DNA of 64,000 bases from Aradus depressus (Eukaryota; Arthropoda; Insecta; Hemiptera; Aradidae), in contig OY759216.1 of assembly GCA_963662175.1 (NCBI GenBank), positions 40,131,087 through 40,195,086 on the forward strand, in the 5' to 3' direction. The notes beneath the pieces are model-generated. The model was given only the letters and a program-made list of their open reading frames with translations. It was not told the origin of the DNA and did no database searches. Of this stretch, positions 33,540 through 44,699 are shown in pieces; position 1 is the stretch's first letter, and each line of letters begins with the position of its first letter. A program made the position numbers and the translations under genes.

Positions 33540-34345
33540 TATGCGGCACTGTACGAGGTCTTGGTCCCCGTTCATACCAGATAATGATCTGAATGCCAAG
33601 CTTGAGTACTGGGGCTGTAGATAACACCCGAGGAAGGAGCCTCCCCAGAGATACTGGGTCCTGTTCCACATCTCACTCATTAACCCTACCCAGCATCACT
33701 AGTCAGTTCGACCTTTCATCGGATCACAACCCTCTCCTCCAAGTAGAGCAGACAAACGAGAATATTGAGGAACGAACTTAGCTGTCGTTGAATAGACAGA
33801 TATATTTCTAATCTTTCAACTCAAGACAACTTTTTATAGTCTGTCACGAAATGACTACTTTCCTGAAAATTTCTCTACACTTCGCAAGCCAGATGGCACT
33901 TGGACTGGATCTCTTCATAGCACATTTTTATAACGTTTTCCTTCACGACGAAAATGACACACTAGACCGCCCATTGCCACTATCACTGCCATCCAAGCCA
34001 TTCCATCCAAATAAGGAGAACCATATTTAAACTACCACTACGTGACTTAATTTCCATGGAAACTACCTGACAAAAAAGTAATATATCTGACCAGTGTGGA
34101 TAAGGCCACCTTAGACTGATCTATTTCCCTCTGGAAGTTTTCCACAGGTAAATTGATCTTTAAACCTGGCAAACCTGCACATACACCCTCCTCTTACCGC
34201 CCTCCTTTCAAAACATTTCGAAGAATTATTTGTCACATACTACCATCCACCAATGTCAATGCGTGGTAGATCTGTAGTTTTCTCGACATTGAACAGTCAT
34301 TCGATCAAGTCTGGCGCTCTATAAACTCCGCACGCAACTCCCATC
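33540..34345 (+). pseudogene. Decayed jockey-type retrotransposon (endonuclease and RT)
   Basis: Near 33580 a frame gives NDLNAKLEYWGCR, the GDxNAKHxxWGCR box of LINE endonucleases. Near 33715 a second frame gives STFDLSSDHNPLL, the terminal SDHNP motif. Near 34155 LIFKPGKPAHTPSSYRPP matches reverse transcriptase motif 1 (KPGKPxxxPxSYRPI), and near 34280 FLDIEQSFDQVW matches motif A (FLDIExAFDxVW). The order and spacing are right for a jockey-clade element, but multiple frameshifts and stops break it. Confidence 0.75.
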
Positions 34346-34474
34346 CACATATATTTCCTCTTATTAAAATTGCTTTCACAATTTACAACATTACGAATAA
34401 TCTGAGAGGTCGAGGTTCAAACATTAGTTGATTGGACATTAAATGAACTACAACCTTTTTGTTTCTACTGTTCT

Positions 34475-35458
34475 CAGTAAACCCTCTAATGAGAACTAAA
34501 TGGGAGCAGATGAAGTATGAATTAGTGAAAGTCCGAATTGGCACACATTTTTTCTGTTAGATGTCAAAAATATAAAATAAGTAATAAACAAAGAGGTAAT
34601 TTATCGAAATAGTTGTATTTATTACATTTTAAATTTAATAATACATTAAAATTGGCATCTCAAAACTGCACGGGAGAGAGGTGGTTGCGAGGTAACGGTT
34701 GATCGGATTTTTATGAAATTTCACATGTAGCACCTTATAAGCCCTATACTAATATAATACTCATATATACCCACATTGGGAACGAGAGGGCGAATTGTGG
34801 GGGCCTGAAATTCAAAACTTTTGCTAGCTTTTCAAAAGTTTGTTAAATGATTGTGCTACGTCCTTTTAAGTAAACCATCTAGCACATACTTGGAATCCTG
34901 ATGACAATTTAAAGAAACTTAATAGTAAATCGTATGTATCTGGAAGTCTAAAAGAATTTTCACTTTACATTTTACAAATTATGGCAAACCTCGAGTAGAT
35001 TATATAAATAGTTTCGTTCAGGCTTACATGAGCACTGACGCTGAGGTCCGATGAAAATAAGGAGAGGTGAGGCCATTCAAACGATTCTCGAACGTACTGT
35101 TCCTGAGATACTTCTACTGCTTAGTGTAGAGAAGGATCGCTCGGTGAATGCAATCATTAACGACAGTATAGATACTACTCGCAAAAATTTAGGAAATCCA
35201 GGAAATATTGCTATTCTTCTAAAGTCCGATAGGTAGCACCAACCTAACCAAATCAGGACTAGTTTTTTGTCTACAGCAAACTTTTTTTTTTTTAATTTAT
35301 TGAAAATGATGATTTATTTAGTGTAAATTCATTCACAAAAAAGGAACCCCCTCCTCGCATAATAATATTTTATGAAAAAAAAAATGAGTAAATAAAATAA
35401 TTTTACAAATGATGGAAGTTTCAAATTAATGAGTGTCCGAATTAGTAAGGGTTTACTG
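34475..35458. mobile_element. Possible DNA transposon with CAGTAAACCCT ends
   Basis: The left end reads CAGTAAACCCTCTAATGAG. The right end in reverse complement is CAGTAAACCCTTACTAATTC, with a TA just outside on the right. Internal 'agtccgaatt' words also pair. The 0.98-kb interior has only a 61-codon chance frame (35051-35236) that I do not recognise. It is probably a non-autonomous pogo/Tigger relative inserted next to, or into, the jockey relic. Confidence 0.45.
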
Positions 35459-35459
35459 T

Positions 35460-36463
35460 ATATGGAAAAGTGTGCACATAAATAGCTTCCCATTTACAAT
35501 TTGAAAAAAAAAGTATGCAAAAGTGTCTATATGAAATCACAATTTAGTTACATATTCATATATTCTTGTCACGGATTGGTTCTCTAGATCTAGACACTTG
35601 GTTTTCGGACAAACATCTGTTGAAACTGCCATAGAGCATTTCTTGTTCGAAATGGCATCAGGTGTTCGTTATGCCCAAATGATTGTTAAAAAGAAAAATT
35701 ATCATTTTCGATTAGCAGCCAATGAATATCAGAGAAAGAGTAGAAGCCATTTCATTGAAAATTCGTAACAGAAATGATGCAATTGAATCCGTCCTAGTCT
35801 TCTTCATAATACATTTTTTTTTTAGAAACCGGATCAGTGAATTTATTCAACTTTCTTTTATTATTTTCATATATTGTCTTATTATCTGTGCTGCTTTTTT
35901 CGTTGTTAGTATTTTTTAGCAGGTCAATTAGTTATACATCTTATTTCAATTCAATTGTATATATACATATATGTATATTATAATATTGTCACTTGTAGTG
36001 ACAAAGATCGTTAATTCTTTGTTATTTAAAAAAAAATAGTTTTCAAGTAATTATTACTGTTTTTCTATACGTTACAAATACTATAATAATAATTCCATAG
36101 TTACAAATACTGGCAATATTTTATTAGTATTTATTTTGTTCATTACCGTATGTTGAAAGATAATACAAATAATTTTATTTGTATTAAATATTTCCGTCAG
36201 TAAAACCCTGTTTCATTATTTTGTACAAATAATTGTTTGGGAAATGGTTCGTGTAGCTGTATCATATGAATAGTTTTGTTTCAGATTTTAGTACCAGAAC
36301 AAAGTCAAATTGCTCCAATGGTAACCTTTGTCCCGTTAGTTTGATTTTTGCAGGGTATTACTGTTAAGAATTTAATTGACAAAATTAATCTTTTCAATTA
36401 ATTAATATTGTACAAATGTTATCAATTAATATGAAGATGGCTGATGTAGTGAGAAGTGATTAT
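35460..36463. other. Spacer, nothing recognised
   Basis: AT-rich. A short frame near 35570-35760 (VTDWFSRSRHLVFGQ) has no family that I can name. Confidence 0.35.
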
Positions 36464-36799
36464 TTCGCAGGATGTCAAAAATAAGTTAGTCTGACCTCTC
36501 ACAGATTTTTTATTTAAGTAAGCTAGCCGGCTTTCGAGGTTTCCCTCATCATCAGGCAGTCTGATAAAAATTTGTTGTGACTCAGATGGTGGACAGGAAT
36601 AACTCGTCTGTCCCCATCCATGATATTTTAAATTGTTAATGTTTGTTGTAGATTTTTATTTATTTATATTTTTATTATTTAGTTTATTCAAATTTTTATC
36701 AGACTGCCTGATGATGAGGGAAACCTCGAAAGCCGGCTAGCTTACTTAAATAAAAAATCTGTGAGAGGTCAGACTAACTTATTTTTGACATCCTGCGAA
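36464..36799. repeat. 111-nt inverted repeat with hammerhead-like core on each arm
   Basis: The left arm (36464-36574) and right arm (36689-36799) are close to perfect reverse complements around a 114-nt loop. The right arm carries GCCTGATGATGAGGGAAACC followed by TCGAAAGCCGGC. That is a CTGATGA box, a GAGG/CCTC hairpin with GAAA loop, then GAAA. The left arm has the same on the minus strand. This matches the order of hammerhead core boxes (known from Penelope-like elements), with one extra U in helix II and no identified cleavage strand. No reverse transcriptase is seen nearby. Confidence 0.75.
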
Positions 36800-37002
36800 G
36801 TTATCAATTAACTGTTTAATGTTTGTCTAGTTTGAGGATTGTTTTAATCACTGAGTGTAATTTTAATTTTTTTTGTATTTTTTCTTGTGTCATTTCGTAA
36901 TATTTCAATACATTAAACTGAACATTTTTTATCAAGCCTCCTTTTTTTATTATTATTTTTTTTTTAACAAAATAGTATTTTTGAAGTCGTTATGTCGTTA
37001 GT

Positions 37003-37294
37003 TATTGTGACTCACGCCCGGGCTTTAACTACGAAATCATATCACCGACGAATGAGCATTCTGGTGGACATGAGCCCGACATTACAGTGGGACTCCTAAA
37101 TTTTTATACACCTAGGGTAGAGTTCTTTAAGGAATATCTGACATTGTACAGACTTGGGACCATCGCATAACATCCCATCCAAAGGATTTTCATCTCACGA
37201 TTGAAAACCTAAGGACCTCGGCCTGGTTTTGAATCTGCGATCTTGAGCTCAGTAAGCAAGTACACTAGGTACCTCTGAAGTACCGGCGCCCTCA
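37003..37294 (-). mobile_element. SINE family A, near full length
   Basis: In reverse orientation the copy starts with a tRNA-like head (GGCGCCGGTACTTCAGAGGT then GATCGCAGATTCAAAACCAG), runs through the 'cccatccaaaggatttt', 'cacctagggtagag' and 'gagcccgac' core and ends in 'cgggcgtgagtcacaataac'. The A and B boxes are mutated, so it is unlikely to be transcribed. Confidence 0.8.
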
Positions 37295-38035
37295 AAGAAG
37301 ATGTTGTACTGCCTCTAACAAAGAATATATCTACAGTAATCCATCTTATTTCTATAGGAAAGTACATTAGACCACTTGCTCATTCACTTGAGGCTTACAC
37401 TGAGCCATGGGATTAGTGTAGACTGTGATAGTTATAAAATCAGGCGAAGAATGATTCTAACCGTACCACCATTGGGGCCGCTAATGTCAAATTTACTGAA
37501 CCCTTGATCTAGAATTCCAACGTGCCTCTGTTTTTCGATTAAATGACTTATTGAATCATTACATCAAGCCAAGTTGATCAATTTCTTCATTGTAATTTAG
37601 ACTCATGTAATAAGGACCAGAGATTCATATAATTTCTTAATAACTGTTAGCAGTTCGATATGGATGATGTTATATTTTCTCCTCTTTCTATAGTGTTTGT
37701 CTAATCAAGAAAATTTGATATTTTGTTTATCAGTTTCACGTTACGTCAATCCCGCATTGATAATCCTCCATTATCTTGCTGATATATATAGGGAAGAATT
37801 TTCTATATAATGTTCGATAAAATCGTATTGGCGTAAATAGAAGGGGAAATGTTTTTTGGTAATTTCTAAACTTATGGTAAACTTGACACTCGATAAATGA
37901 CTTCGTTAGTTATAAGCAGCACTTAATCATCCCGTGCATCTTCGTTTTAATGCGTTTCGCTTAGCACCGTGTCATTTGTTTAAAATTCCGTTTAACCAAT
38001 AATTTTATATTCTGATAAATTTAAATAATATATCA
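37295..38035. other. Spacer, nothing recognised
   Basis: No coding or repeat similarity that I can support. Confidence 0.35.
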
Positions 38036-38039
38036 AGAG

Positions 38040-38330
38040 TGGGTTCAGAGTAAAGGTTCCAAGGTTCGAACCCCAACAGCGAGGCAGTAAGTTAAACTTG
38101 TAATTTATATTCTAGCCGACTATCTTATTTGAATGGGGTGTTCTGTAGATAGCTGTAGTCGCTAATAACCACAGCAATTGATGTAAAGGTACTCCCCCCC
38201 CCCCCCCCCCCCCACACAAAAAAAATGTAGGTTCTTATCTGGGAGGTAAGGAAAACCATGAGCACGCCTTCTTTCAGAGGATACGTCAAATGGCGCTACC
38301 GAGTCTGTGCGATATCAGTTACTTTTAAAA
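38040..38330 (+). mobile_element. tRNA-headed SINE, family B relative
   Basis: A B-box-like AAGGTTCGAACCCCAAC (about 38069) is followed, after a C run of about 19 nt (38194-38212), by 'ggaggtaaggaaaaccatg', 'gagcacgccttctttcagag' and 'gatacgtcaaatggcgctac'. This corresponds to the body of the copy at 29983-30170. The A box is not clear. Confidence 0.45.
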
Positions 38331-39006
38331 ACCGCTACCCTAATTAAACTTGAATAGCAAGAAATTGAGGTCTCCCACAGGATTTCAGGAAAGCAGCATT
38401 GAACTGAACGCATAGGTCCCTAGGTGTCCACATCCAGTATGTCTGATTTAGTTATAGTATTTGCTAGTTAACTGTTCCGTGTTGCCTATCAGCTCCGTTA
38501 TCTTCCATTTCTGACCCATTTCATTACCAGATTATCTCTATATAAATTCTGTTTATACTAGTGTTCTTTTGACCTCTCTATAAAAATTTTCCAAATCATT
38601 TTGTCTTCATATACAAACAGGAGAGAAAATCATTGTGGAAACATTAGGCTCTATCTTCCGTCAATAGAAGTGTTTTCCTATTTTAATTTTTTCACTATTA
38701 TCTGATACCTAGTAAATAATCCATGGTTCAGCTGGGTTGACACTTCTCCAGGTATCCTGGCGTCTCTGGGTTTGGCAACTATTCTCCGGTTAAACTCCTC
38801 AGGTACATGGAGAAGGAAAAGTCATTTTATCAGTCAACAATTCTTATGAGTTTCCACCGGAATTTCATGTTTTCTGATCTCTGGATCTAAGAGAAAAAAA
38901 AATAAAAAAATTTAACCCAGATCGAATTATTTATAATAAATTAAGTTTCCACTAGCACTCTTAATTATTTCCTTTCGTGTCTTAATTCCGAATTCACATA
39001 TACAAT

Positions 39007-39295
39007 TCGTGCTAGTCTACTGAGCTCAAGATCGCGGGTTCGAAACCCGGCCGATGCCCTTAGTTTATTTTATCTGGGTGGTAAAAAAGAACTTAAGCAA
39101 GCCGTTCTTCGATGGGACGTGGTCCCAAATCTGTGGGATGTCAGGTCTTTATTAAAGAGACCTTAGGAAGGTCTAGGTAGGTAAAATTTAGGACTCCCCC
39201 AGTTGAGTCGGGTTCATGCCCACCAGAGAGACAAAAGAGCCTCTGGTGGTAGGCGATATGATCTCGTAGTCAAAGCCCGGGAATGAGTCATGTTA
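39007..39295 (+). mobile_element. SINE family A copy
   Basis: The start is within the tRNA-like head: TGAGCTCAAGATCGCGGG then TTCGAAACCCGGCC, an intact B box. It runs through 'gatgggacgtggtcccaaat' and ends in 'gcccgggaatgagtcatg'. The A box end is missing, so it is 5'-truncated. Confidence 0.85.
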
Positions 39296-39319
39296 ACTGA
39301 AATTTTGGTTCATTCAATC

Positions 39320-39560
39320 TAATGTGAGTTATTAGACCTTCTCTCTACCTTCCGTCTCCTTTGGCCGATTTGACTGAAAATCCATAGCTCTGGGAGACCT
39401 GAATCTATATACGATATTTCGTGTATATATATCCATTTTATCGTGACCTCACACAGACTGGCAGACACAACAGGAAACATAAAATTTTGGTGAAAATTCA
39501 AAATCGAATTTTTGACCGATTGCATATCTCCCTTGATACTCATAAAGCTGGGGAACTTCA
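39320..39560 (+). repeat. Dispersed repeat family R, copy 2
   Basis: 'ccgatttgactgaaaatcca', 'gacctgaatctatatacgat' and 'accgattgcatatctccctt' correspond to diverged text at 53100-53330 and 62555-62760. Non-coding. Confidence 0.4.
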
Positions 39561-40034
39561 TTGTATTACTTTTTCTGATATAATTAGGTGGAGCCAAACT
39601 TGTGGAACTGTTTAGTGTTCAGTAACCAGAGATTCAAGTTGAATACATCCAGGTCAAGATGTGTCCGTGTGGTTTGAGAAGGGTGTTTAATGAGCCCAAC
39701 GTCACTATAGATGTAATTTTTTTCAGATAAGAAAGAACTTTTTTTTTCCGTTTTACTGATGCCAATGACCGTATGTATGGTGTCATTACTCCCGTAGAAT
39801 TCCAAAGGAAATACAATTTTAAAATGTGTTATTAATGAAATGTAAAGACTGTTGCGCTATTTCCACTTGTTGAAAATAATTAATAAAAAACCGCAAATGT
39901 TTATTGTGAAGATGAAAATTAATTAAAAATTTTTTAAAACTATTTGATTATTTCATTAGTAGATAATTTGTCTCACACTTTCCCAGCATATTTATTATAT
40001 CATGTTGCCCGGGAGTAGATAGTTATATATATTG

Positions 40035-40175
40035 GGAGGGCTGGTGTGTGCACCTAGGGACCTAAGCATCTAATGCTCTTATCCCTTCACTGTTAGCTCT
40101 ACTGTGGGAATCCGAAATTCTGTAGCTCAGTAGGCTAATACACTACCTCTGAGCTACCGCTGCGCTATGCCCTGA
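40035..40175 (-). mobile_element. Weak SINE-like fragment
   Basis: 'cacctctgagctaccgc'-like text near 40146 and 'tgtagctcagtagg' near 40122 resemble tRNA-derived heads in both orientations, but the body is not recognisable. Confidence 0.25.
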
Positions 40176-40221
40176 AGTAACTTTGAATTATATAATTTAA
40201 GCCCTTTTTCATAAAAGATCA

Positions 40222-40382
40222 ATAGTAACTGAAGATTATCTGTTCTTTATGTTAATAATCCTTCTGTCGTTCAGAATTATCCTTTTATAGAACATTATTG
40301 AGTGAAAATTATTATAGAAGGAAGATTCTGATTGACAGAAGGAATGTTAACATAAAGAATAGATAAATTACAGATACTGATG
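40222..40382. mobile_element. Palindromic MITE of about 160 bp
   Basis: 'tagtaactgaagattatctg' then 'ttctttatgttaa' and 'ccttctgtc' on the left match the reverse complement of 'gacagaagg', 'ttaacataaagaata' and 'gataaattacagatactg' on the right. The imperfect arms cover most of the element around an AT-rich centre. No coding capacity. Confidence 0.6.
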
Positions 40383-41269
40383 GGAGTGCTTTCCAAAAAG
40401 TCTGTAATTGCAATTTTTTTTTAAACAAAAAAGAGATGCTGTGATAAATATATTATATATGAATTCAAAACCCAAAAATAATAATATTATTTTCTTAGTA
40501 AAGCCCCCCTCTATTCAGTCAGTGATTCAAAAACTATTATTATCCTAAAACCTATTCGAGATTAAGCAGATTCAAAGTATGAAGTTAGGTTGAAATATGT
40601 TTTCCATGATGTTGAGATAAGACCGCTAAACACCACTTAAATGGTCTTTGTCCGACCTGAAATGGATAAGACTCAAATAGTTTTCAAAAATACCCCAAAA
40701 GACTGCCATCTCATTACAATTTTATGAATAAATACTAGTTATTCCTATAGAATAAAGGCTATGTTAAATCCCTAATTAGGACACTGAACTGTTACAACTA
40801 CAACAATGGGGTGAGGCCTCCTTCGTACCTGTGGATAGAGCCCTCATGACAGTTGTGCCATTCTGAATAACAGCTAATCCTTTGGAAGGGACATTAATGA
40901 GGAAGGTTGAAAACTCTCGACAACATTCTAAATCGACTTTTAGTTTGAAGCAGTTGACTGTGTAAGCTGTCTTTATTGCAGCTTCGGTCAGTTCTTGACT
41001 GATGTCCGTTGCTCGCTGGTAGCAGCTAGTTCTGCATTAATCTGTTCTTGCAGTTATAAAATGAAGTAATCAATGTTTTTAAAATACGATAATATTTAAG
41101 CAGATTTTTACTCCTAATCTGAACAGGTAGTGTGTTATTTATCCATATTAACTTAGAAAAGATTGAATTAAAAAAAATTAATTGTTTTTCTCTCACAACA
41201 TTTATTTCTGGCTTATCAATTTCATTGTTATAACATTCATAGTAGGAAAGTATAATATAAAAGTATAAC

Positions 41270-41545
41270 TTTTGAATTTTGTGTTGACGATGGCGCAAGC
41301 TGTATGTATGTATATTTGTGGGATAATAAATGTATATTTGTGGGATAATAAATGTATATTTGTGGGATAATAAATGTATATTTGTGGGATAATAAATGTA
41401 TATTTGTGGGATAATAAATGTATATTTGTGGGATAATAAATGTATATTTGTGGGATAATAAATGTATATTTGTGGGATAATAAATGTATATTTGTGGGAT
41501 TAGTCAATATAAAAGTTAAACAAGTTCTTTCTTTTTATTTATTTT
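41270..41545. mobile_element. Foldback MITE copy containing a 22-bp tandem array
   Basis: 'gtgttgacgatggcgcaagc' (41281) and the right flank 'gtcaatataaaagttaaac' match the interior and arm of the copies near 22500-22660 and 28250-28350. The array between them appears to be an expansion of the family's 'gtatatttgtgga' arm text. Confidence 0.5.
41309..41500 (+). repeat. 22-bp tandem repeat, nine copies
   Basis: The unit starts TGTATATTTGTGGGATAATA and is repeated at an exact 22-bp period from 41309. Eight full copies and a partial ninth end at 41500. No differences between copies are visible by eye, which implies a recent expansion. There are no spacers, so this is a minisatellite and not a CRISPR. 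Confidence 0.95.
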
Positions 41546-42656
41546 ATTATAAATAAAACCGCTAAATTGACATAGATCATAGATATGTACTCTGAAAGTG
41601 TTGCAGAATAACAATATCCTTATGGTGTCATTTTCTCTGTAATTTAAACGCTGGTCCGAAATTTTCTTAAATTTCTGTTAGTATTTTGGCATGACACAAG
41701 AAGAGCGAGGAAGTCTGTATAAATCAGCGTTTGAACATTCACCTTTCGGTAATTTTCCATGTTTAAATTGAATTTGGTGAGCATACAAAAAATTTCTCAA
41801 ATTTTTCAAGCATTGTTTTGAGGGATCACTTCAGAGGTAGATATAAGAAAAAGGCAAAAGTCTCTCAACATTGGGCGTGTTTTGGATATTTCAAATGTTT
41901 ATAACTTAAAGTTGTGGGCTCATTTTACACGTCATGAACAGAGCTTTGATTTATGCAGTAGGGCTATAAGTTATGCAATATCATTTGTAATTTTGAGCTT
42001 TTGACGTCTTTTTAAAAGTTCATGTCAGTGATAAGATTGCTTAAAAACATTTGAAAATCTGTACTTTTTGTGTATTTATTTTGTCTATATAAGTACAACT
42101 AAGCTCAGAAAATCATGACACTCAGAGAAGTCAAAGCTGAGACATTGGTTGATTTGGCATGGAAATGGCCCTACCATGGTTTGATGACCTCAGCAAAAAA
42201 TAACATCTGTATAGAACTCATCAGTTGTTGTGTAACGATGACCTTTCAGTCGTTCAATATCTAATCGAATCACTTCTCTTTTCTACTATATCAAAGTTGT
42301 AATTAAAAATTTTACCCTAATAGTTAATTAAAATATGCCAAAAATATAACAAATAAAAATGATCTTTTTCTTTTATTTATACCTTCCTTCCACAACAATA
42401 TCATCCAATTTATTAAATGAGAAATAGAAATTCAATTTCTTTTCGAGTAATAAAGTAGTGAAGTGATGCATCTTCCATGTAATGTCTCATTAAATTTGTT
42501 TTATATTTAAGTGCATTGATATTTTTCTAAGCTTTCCCACATTTTTCCTGCTCTACCTCATGAAACTCTTTATATATATATATATATAAATGTAGTCATA
42601 CCCTTAGGATTTCATGAGTTAGATAAGTATGTAATATATACATACATATATATAAC

Positions 42657-42782
42657 AGTTTTCTTAGCAAATCTAAAGCATTTCCCGGGCATCTACTCAG
42701 AAAGTAGGATACTAATATATATACATAAATTGGCCTACTTCCTGAGTAGATGCTCTGGAAATTAGATTTGCTAAGAAAACTG
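42657..42782. repeat. Imperfect palindrome beside a jockey fragment
   Basis: CAGTTTTCTTAGCAAATCTA at the left (42656) and its reverse complement TAGATTTGCTAAGAAAACTG at the right bound arms sharing 'gagcatctactca' and 'aagtagg' text, with an AT-rich centre. Confidence 0.7.
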
Positions 42783-42799
42783 GGAGACTAGAATCTTCA

Positions 42800-43190
42800 T
42801 GAAGGACTCGGTATCTTCATATCCAGGTAAGTCAAGATGACAAGGTAAGGAGGAAGCTCAGCGCGCTTCCAGGGAAGGCATAAGAGTACTGGATGTTTAG
42901 GTCCCTGAGTCCATGCTATGTACCAGCCCAAAGTCAATTCATCATGGAGAGAACATGTTGGCCTCCGTTTTGACAGCATTAAGGTTTAGTTTCCACCCGT
43001 TGAACCAATACTCCAAGACTTCCACATAAGGTTGAAGGATATCCACGTCTGAAGACTGGTCACGGTGTTGTGATTTAAGTATAGTATGATCAGTGTAGGT
43101 AGCCAACAGCACTATAATAGCACTGAGCTTATATCGCAGTTCATCATGCCAAACCTGTTCAAGGCTGCAGCTACTCTCAATATTATAAAT
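42800..43190 (-). pseudogene. Jockey-type reverse transcriptase fragment
   Basis: Read on the minus strand, the segment gives LATYTDHTILKS, corresponding to the YADD box and its flank but with the catalytic aspartates altered. It is followed by DILQPYVEVLEYWFNGWKLN and LNAVKTEANMFS, the WF..WKL.IN..KT block of jockey-clade enzymes. It continues with frame breaks into a segment (ELPPY...LDMK) shared with 48680-48790. Dead fragment. Confidence 0.7.
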
Positions 43191-43569
43191 TAAAAAAAAA
43201 AAAAAAACTAGTTTATAAACTCTTTTTGAACTGTCCAGGTCTCACCTGCATTTCCTATTATCCGCAGTTAGTTACCTCAGAACTATAATCATGTGTTGAG
43301 ATGTACAAGCTGGGACAGTGTGTGGTTTGTACGCAACACACCGTAACCTCATTGGTGTCTCTCCTAAACAAGCCCCCCATTCGTCTCATTAATTTGAATG
43401 ATTTTTTTTTTCTGAAATAACATAATAAACTTTAAGTGTTAAGGCCTAATTAGTATTATTATTTTTTTTAATCATATCAATTATTTTCTTAGTTATTGTG
43501 ACTCGAGCTAGCTGTTGCCCGTAACAATTACATTTTGGGAGCCCGTTTTCGGCCCGGCTTAATGTTTTT

Positions 43570-43800
43570 TTTAACGTTCTAATACCTTTAGTGTAAGGAA
43601 GTATTATGAATGTGCGAAAATCAGAGATCGAGTTTTTAACGGAATTTCAGCTTTCAATGTTCCCTGAATACGTTTTGACCATTTTCACGTCTATCGTGTT
43701 TATAAGTCTGTGTGTATCTGCATATGTGATTGGAACATTGACAGCGCTCTAACGCAGAAATAATTGTAGCTATGAATTTTAAATGAAGATGTCACATGTA
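43570..43800 (+). repeat. Dispersed repeat with GAATACGTTTTG block, copy 1
   Basis: 'ccctgaatacgttttgacca', 'ttttcacg', 'gtgattggaac' and 'gcgctctaacgcag' recur in opposite orientation at 44400-44690. The family has an internal CTGTGTGT-type simple stretch. Non-coding. Confidence 0.45.
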
Positions 43801-43904
43801 CCAACATTTTTTCTTTTTTTTCTTGGCCTTATGTACGATGCATATTTGCCATGTCTCTTATAAAGGTGTTATCTAGTTATTTTCAACATCCATGGCCCCG
43901 GAAC

Positions 43905-44012
43905 AGAGTTCCATGTACGAAATAAAACTAGCTCCGGACGGGATTTGAACCCACAAACCCAGGACCAAAGCCCGAAGCTCTAGCCCGCACGGCCACCATG
44001 GCCCTCATAACT
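43905..44012 (-). mobile_element. tRNA-derived SINE, family C
   Basis: On the minus strand GGCCATGGTGGCCGTGCGGG carries an A-box-like segment, and TGGGTTCAAATCCCGTCCGG about 40 nt downstream is a good B box. The remainder leads into 'gctagttttatttcgtacat'. The spacing is tRNA-like, but a clean acceptor stem is not visible, so I call it a SINE head rather than a tRNA gene. Confidence 0.5.
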
Positions 44013-44399
44013 GTCAAACATGTTCCTGTATTTTCTCATAAATTCTCTATTCTCTTTATTCACATAAATTATAAAAAAATATTTTTATATAAATAGTTTT
44101 TTTATTGTTTACAACGAAATCATTACAGAAAACATCGCTTAAATTGTTGCAATTGCAAATCTGAAACAAACTAACAGTTTTCAAGTAAATTAAGGAAACC
44201 TCTAAACATATGTTTGTGTTTCAAAACTGCATTTCAAGACGGTTTTCGGCATTTATCTCGAAAACAGGACAACCTGAAAAACTTTGTATTTCATATAAAA
44301 TATGTATTTTAATTTCCTCTACAACTTCTACTTGTCATTTTTTTTTTAAATTATGTCATAAATATAAGCGGTATTTTGTAAAATGTACTTAGACCCCGA

Positions 44400-44690
44400 A
44401 GTAAAATGGTCTCAATTTCCGTGCCAATGTGGGCTAAAATCTAAGATCTTCGTTAGCACGGAGATGATTTCTTCATTCCAAATTTCAAGTTCCCGGCTAC
44501 AATCGTTTTCGCGGTACAGCGTTCACAACTTTCCAATCACACACACACACCGATACGCGCACAGACAGACATCATCACGAAAATGGCCAAAACGTATTCA
44601 GGGGACCTTGAAACGTGAAAATACGTAGAAATCTCAACTTGGAATTACTAACGATTAGTATACTGCCTTATACCTTAACCTAGGTACAGG
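44400..44690 (-). repeat. Dispersed repeat with GAATACGTTTTG block, copy 2
   Basis: Reverse orientation relative to the copy at 43570. It contains a short CA microsatellite (44540-44550) and CAGACAGACATC text. It continues outward into 'taagatcttcgttagcacgg'. Non-coding. Confidence 0.45.
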
Positions 44691-44699
44691 TTCGTCTTT

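Noticed and set aside
41202..41507. Repetitive peptide (IIPQIYIYYPTNIHLLSHKY)
   Set aside because: It is the translation of the 22-bp minisatellite; the period is not a multiple of three and no gene context exists.
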